A DNA stretch of 6,854 nucleotides from contig JAFVTB010000001.1 of NCBI GenBank assembly GCA_017503445.1, positions 1-6,854 of the forward strand, read 5' to 3'. Below, piece by piece: positions 5,532 through 6,854 of the stretch. This DNA comes from Clostridia bacterium. Its GTDB lineage: Bacteria; Bacillota; Clostridia; Christensenellales; UBA1242. The notes beneath the pieces are model-generated. The model searched no databases. It was not told the DNA's origin and worked only from the letters and a program-made list of their open reading frames with translations. The translations under genes and the position numbers were made by a program. Position 1 is the stretch's first letter, and each line of letters opens with the position of its first letter.

Positions 5532-6005
5532 TTATTTTGCCAAAAGATGGTCTTTTACAAGAAGGAATGCAGCTGCAATCAAAATAATGATTGCAAAGAT
5601 AATTGTGATGATTTCTGCATATGCAAGCATTGTTACAATAAGCAAAACGCCAGCAACAATGTAAAGCACAGGTACAACAAGAGCCATCAACAAATCTGCG
5701 CCTTTCTTTCCACCTTTGATTGCAACAATAAGTTGATAGATGCCATAAGCAATAAGAAGTGCCGCAAGAACATAAAGCAAAATGTCTGTTGCATACATAA
5801 TCACAAGCACAATAGCAAGACCAACACCTGCTTTGATTGCACCAGCAATCCATTGTTTGTCACAAAGGTCAATTATGCCAAGTGCCACAATTGCAATGCC
5901 AAGAATTTGCAAAGAGAAGAAGATTGCCTCAAATCCCCAAAGCAACATGGTTGCGCCAAGTGTAAGCAGAAGCATAATCATAAGAGAGCTTTCTTTTACT
6001 TTCAT
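5532..6005 (-). CDS. Six-helix membrane protein, DUF308/HdeD-like
   Basis: The 157-residue protein is almost entirely hydrophobic, with about six membrane helices near residues 7-23, 28-46, 54-71, 73-96, 104-126 and 130-149. Short charged turns separate them (DLCDKQ at 46-51, KGGKKGAD at 97-104, KDHLLAK at the end). The repeated pattern of glycine-containing helix pairs (ILGIAIVALGIIDL, LAALLIAYGIYQLIVAI) resembles DUF308/HdeD-type proteins. This is a pattern match only, without catalytic residues, and the function is unknown. The start at 6005 is chosen because GGAGG lies five bases upstream and a promoter with a start point near 6015 precedes it. A longer frame reaching ATG 6050 would begin inside the -35 box. 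The gene is transcribed alone, between the dnaN terminator and its own terminator. Confidence 0.8.
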   Translation of the reverse strand: MKVKESSLMIMLLLTLGATMLLWGFEAIFFSLQILGIAIVALGIIDLCDKQWIAGAIKAGVGLAIVLVIMYATDILLYVLAALLIAYGIYQLIVAIKGGKKGADLLMALVVPVLYIVAGVLLIVTMLAYAEIITIIFAIIILIAAAFLLVKDHLLAK

Positions 6006-6010
6006 TTTTA

Positions 6011-6050
6011 CCTCCACTCTATTTATACTACATTTTTCACCAGAAAACAA
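6011..6050 (-). promoter_or_regulatory. Promoter and ribosome site of the six-helix membrane protein gene
   Basis: TTGTTT (6050-6045) and TATAAA (6027-6022) are separated by 17 bases; the -10 box matches five of six consensus positions. The predicted start point is about 6015-6017, leading almost directly into GGAGG (6015-6011). The leader would be roughly 10-12 bases. Confidence 0.7.
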
Positions 6051-6082
6051 CCAAATTAAACATTTTTTTTGCCCAAATTAAA
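6051..6082. repeat. Pair of 10-bp direct repeats next to a -35 box
   Basis: CCAAATTAAA occurs at 6051-6060 and 6073-6082, with 22 bp from start to start, about two helical turns. The first copy abuts the -35 box of the membrane protein gene. This could be a regulator site or an AT-rich UP-like element. In such AT-rich sequence, chance is also possible. Confidence 0.4.
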
Positions 6083-6106
6083 AAAACTTTGTTTTTTGCT
6101 TGACAA

Positions 6107-6134
6107 ATAAAAAACGAACCCAAAAAGTGGGTTC
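6107..6134 (-). terminator. Intrinsic terminator of dnaN
   Basis: Six bases after the dnaN stop codon the minus strand forms GAACCCA (6134-6128), loop CTTTT, TGGGTTC (6122-6116), then GTTTTTTATTT. A perfect 7-bp stem plus T-run makes this a standard terminator. It separates dnaN from the membrane protein gene. Confidence 0.9.
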
Positions 6135-6140
6135 ATTTCC

Positions 6141-6854
6141 TTAATTTTTCATAAGTCTTACCGGCAAAATAAGATAAAGATATTTTTCTACATCGTTTTC
6201 GCAAGGGCAAATCACGCATGGGTTTTGTGATTGATTGAATTTCACAAGCACAAATTCATCATTGATTGTGCGAAGTGCTTCCATAAAATATCTTGCATTG
6301 AATGCGATGATAAGTTCGCGGCCTTCGTGCGCGATGGTAAGGTTTTCGCGGATATTTCCAATTTCGCTGCGGCTGGTGATGCAAAGGTTGTTGTCTTGGA
6401 TATCAAACTGCACAAGGTTGTTGTGGCCAATTTTTGAAAGCAAGCTTGCGCGTTCAAGCGCGCCTTCAAGCCCGCGACGATTGATTTTGATTGTGGTTTC
6501 AAAACTTGGGCTGATGATTTGCTTATAATTGATAAATTCGCCTTCCAAAAGCCGTGTGGTGATAAGACAGCCATCAAGGTTGACCATAATGAAGTTGTCT
6601 TGGAAATGCATTTCCACCAAGTTTTCGGTGTCGTCCAAAAGTTTGGCAATTTCATTCAAACTGCGCGCCGGCACAACCACACTTTGTTCAAGGGTGTTAT
6701 CCTGCACTTTTTCGGTGTAAACAGCCATACGATAACCGTCCAAAGCCACGGCCTTAATGGTTTCGCCGGCAACTTCCAAAAGGCAACCTGTAAGCACAGG
6801 GCGCGTGTCATCTGCCGCAACACTGAACACCGTTTTGGTGATAAGGTTTTTAAG
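6141..6854 (-). CDS. dnaN: DNA polymerase III subunit beta (sliding clamp), 5' end cut by window
   Basis: The frame is open to the right edge of the window and gives 237 residues, the C-terminal two thirds of the usual 365-380-residue clamp. The ring-shaped dimer encircles DNA and tethers the replicative polymerase and repair enzymes. The first visible residues, LKNLITKTVFSVAADDTRPV, match the start of domain 2 in other clamps. LTGCLLEV (21-28) and LDGYRMAV (38-45) match the conserved L.G.LLE and DGHRLA motifs. The end YLYLILPVRLMKN (225-237) matches the conserved YLIMPVRL that lines the peptide-binding groove. About the first 130 residues lie outside the window, so the GTG at 6830 is an internal valine, not the start. 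A terminator follows at once, so no recF or other gene is co-transcribed downstream. Confidence 0.97.
   Translation of the reverse strand, partial: LKNLITKTVFSVAADDTRPVLTGCLLEVAGETIKAVALDGYRMAVYTEKVQDNTLEQSVVVPARSLNEIAKLLDDTENLVEMHFQDNFIMVNLDGCLITTRLLEGEFINYKQIISPSFETTIKINRRGLEGALERASLLSKIGHNNLVQFDIQDNNLCITSRSEIGNIRENLTIAHEGRELIIAFNARYFMEALRTINDEFVLVKFNQSQNPCVICPCENDVEKYLYLILPVRLMKN

Noticed and set aside
5340..6059. Plus-strand 239-codon open frame across the GC-rich element and antisense to the membrane protein gene
   Set aside because: It has cysteine/asparagine/histidine-rich antisense composition, no ribosome site, and the opposite strand encodes a coherent six-helix protein with promoter and terminator.
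6100..6105. Plus-strand TTGACA as a promoter -35 box
   Set aside because: No -10-like box lies 16-19 bases downstream and no plus-strand gene follows; the position is inside the dnaN terminator region.
6828..6830. GTG at 6830 as the start of dnaN
   Set aside because: The codons upstream to 6854 continue the conserved clamp sequence (LKNLITKT), so this is an internal valine.
1..6854. CRISPR array, insertion sequence with transposase, rRNA
   Set aside because: No regularly spaced repeats, transposase or integrase motifs, or rRNA-like sequence are visible in any frame.

Overview
The window reads as chromosomal DNA of a low-GC Gram-positive-type bacterium, most likely an uncultured member of the Bacillota (Clostridia or a neighbouring lineage). 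The reasons are a VanW-family cell-envelope protein, a LemA/DUF2207 pair, a Clostridia-style DUF1273/SLOG-like protein, sigma-A-like promoters, strong intrinsic terminators followed by T-runs, and AT-rich spacers. The standard genetic code fits: TGA ends the VanW and guanylate-kinase-like genes. The lineage is inferred from gene families only.

Layout, left to right. At 1-75 an open minus-strand frame runs off the left edge and may be the first 25 codons of a divergent membrane protein. VanW-family gene (137-1390, +) follows, then a spacer with 96 consecutive A/T bases and a hairpin terminator usable in both directions. All remaining genes are on the minus strand. Read in their own direction from the right edge they are: the 3' two thirds of dnaN (6854-6141) with its terminator; a six-helix membrane protein (6005-5532) with its own promoter and terminator; a 73% GC, highly structured intergenic element (5317-5470); the promoter and operon guanylate kinase-like (5260-4673) - lemA (4676-4098) - DUF2207 (4097-2175), ended by a terminator; and finally a SLOG/DUF1273-like gene (2096-1512) whose promoter overlaps that terminator.

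The most unusual object is the 154-bp element at 5317-5470. A perfect 13-bp inverted repeat closes three back-to-back hairpins of 12, 8 and 9 bp, forming a cloverleaf with almost no unpaired junction bases. It is wrapped in a further hairpin and a 10-bp outer inverted repeat. It sits between a terminator and a promoter in AT-rich surroundings, so it could be a non-autonomous mobile element or structured repeat, or less likely a structured RNA.

The second theme is very short or absent 5' leaders. The guanylate kinase-like and six-helix genes have good promoters whose predicted start points lie at the Shine-Dalgarno sequence, about 9-12 nt before ATG. The SLOG-like gene has an extended -10 box ending six bases before ATG and no Shine-Dalgarno, which predicts a leaderless message. 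Functionally the window combines replication (beta clamp), nucleotide metabolism (a divergent guanylate kinase) and envelope proteins (VanW, LemA, DUF2207, DUF308-like). Only the kinase-lemA-DUF2207 genes are clearly co-transcribed.
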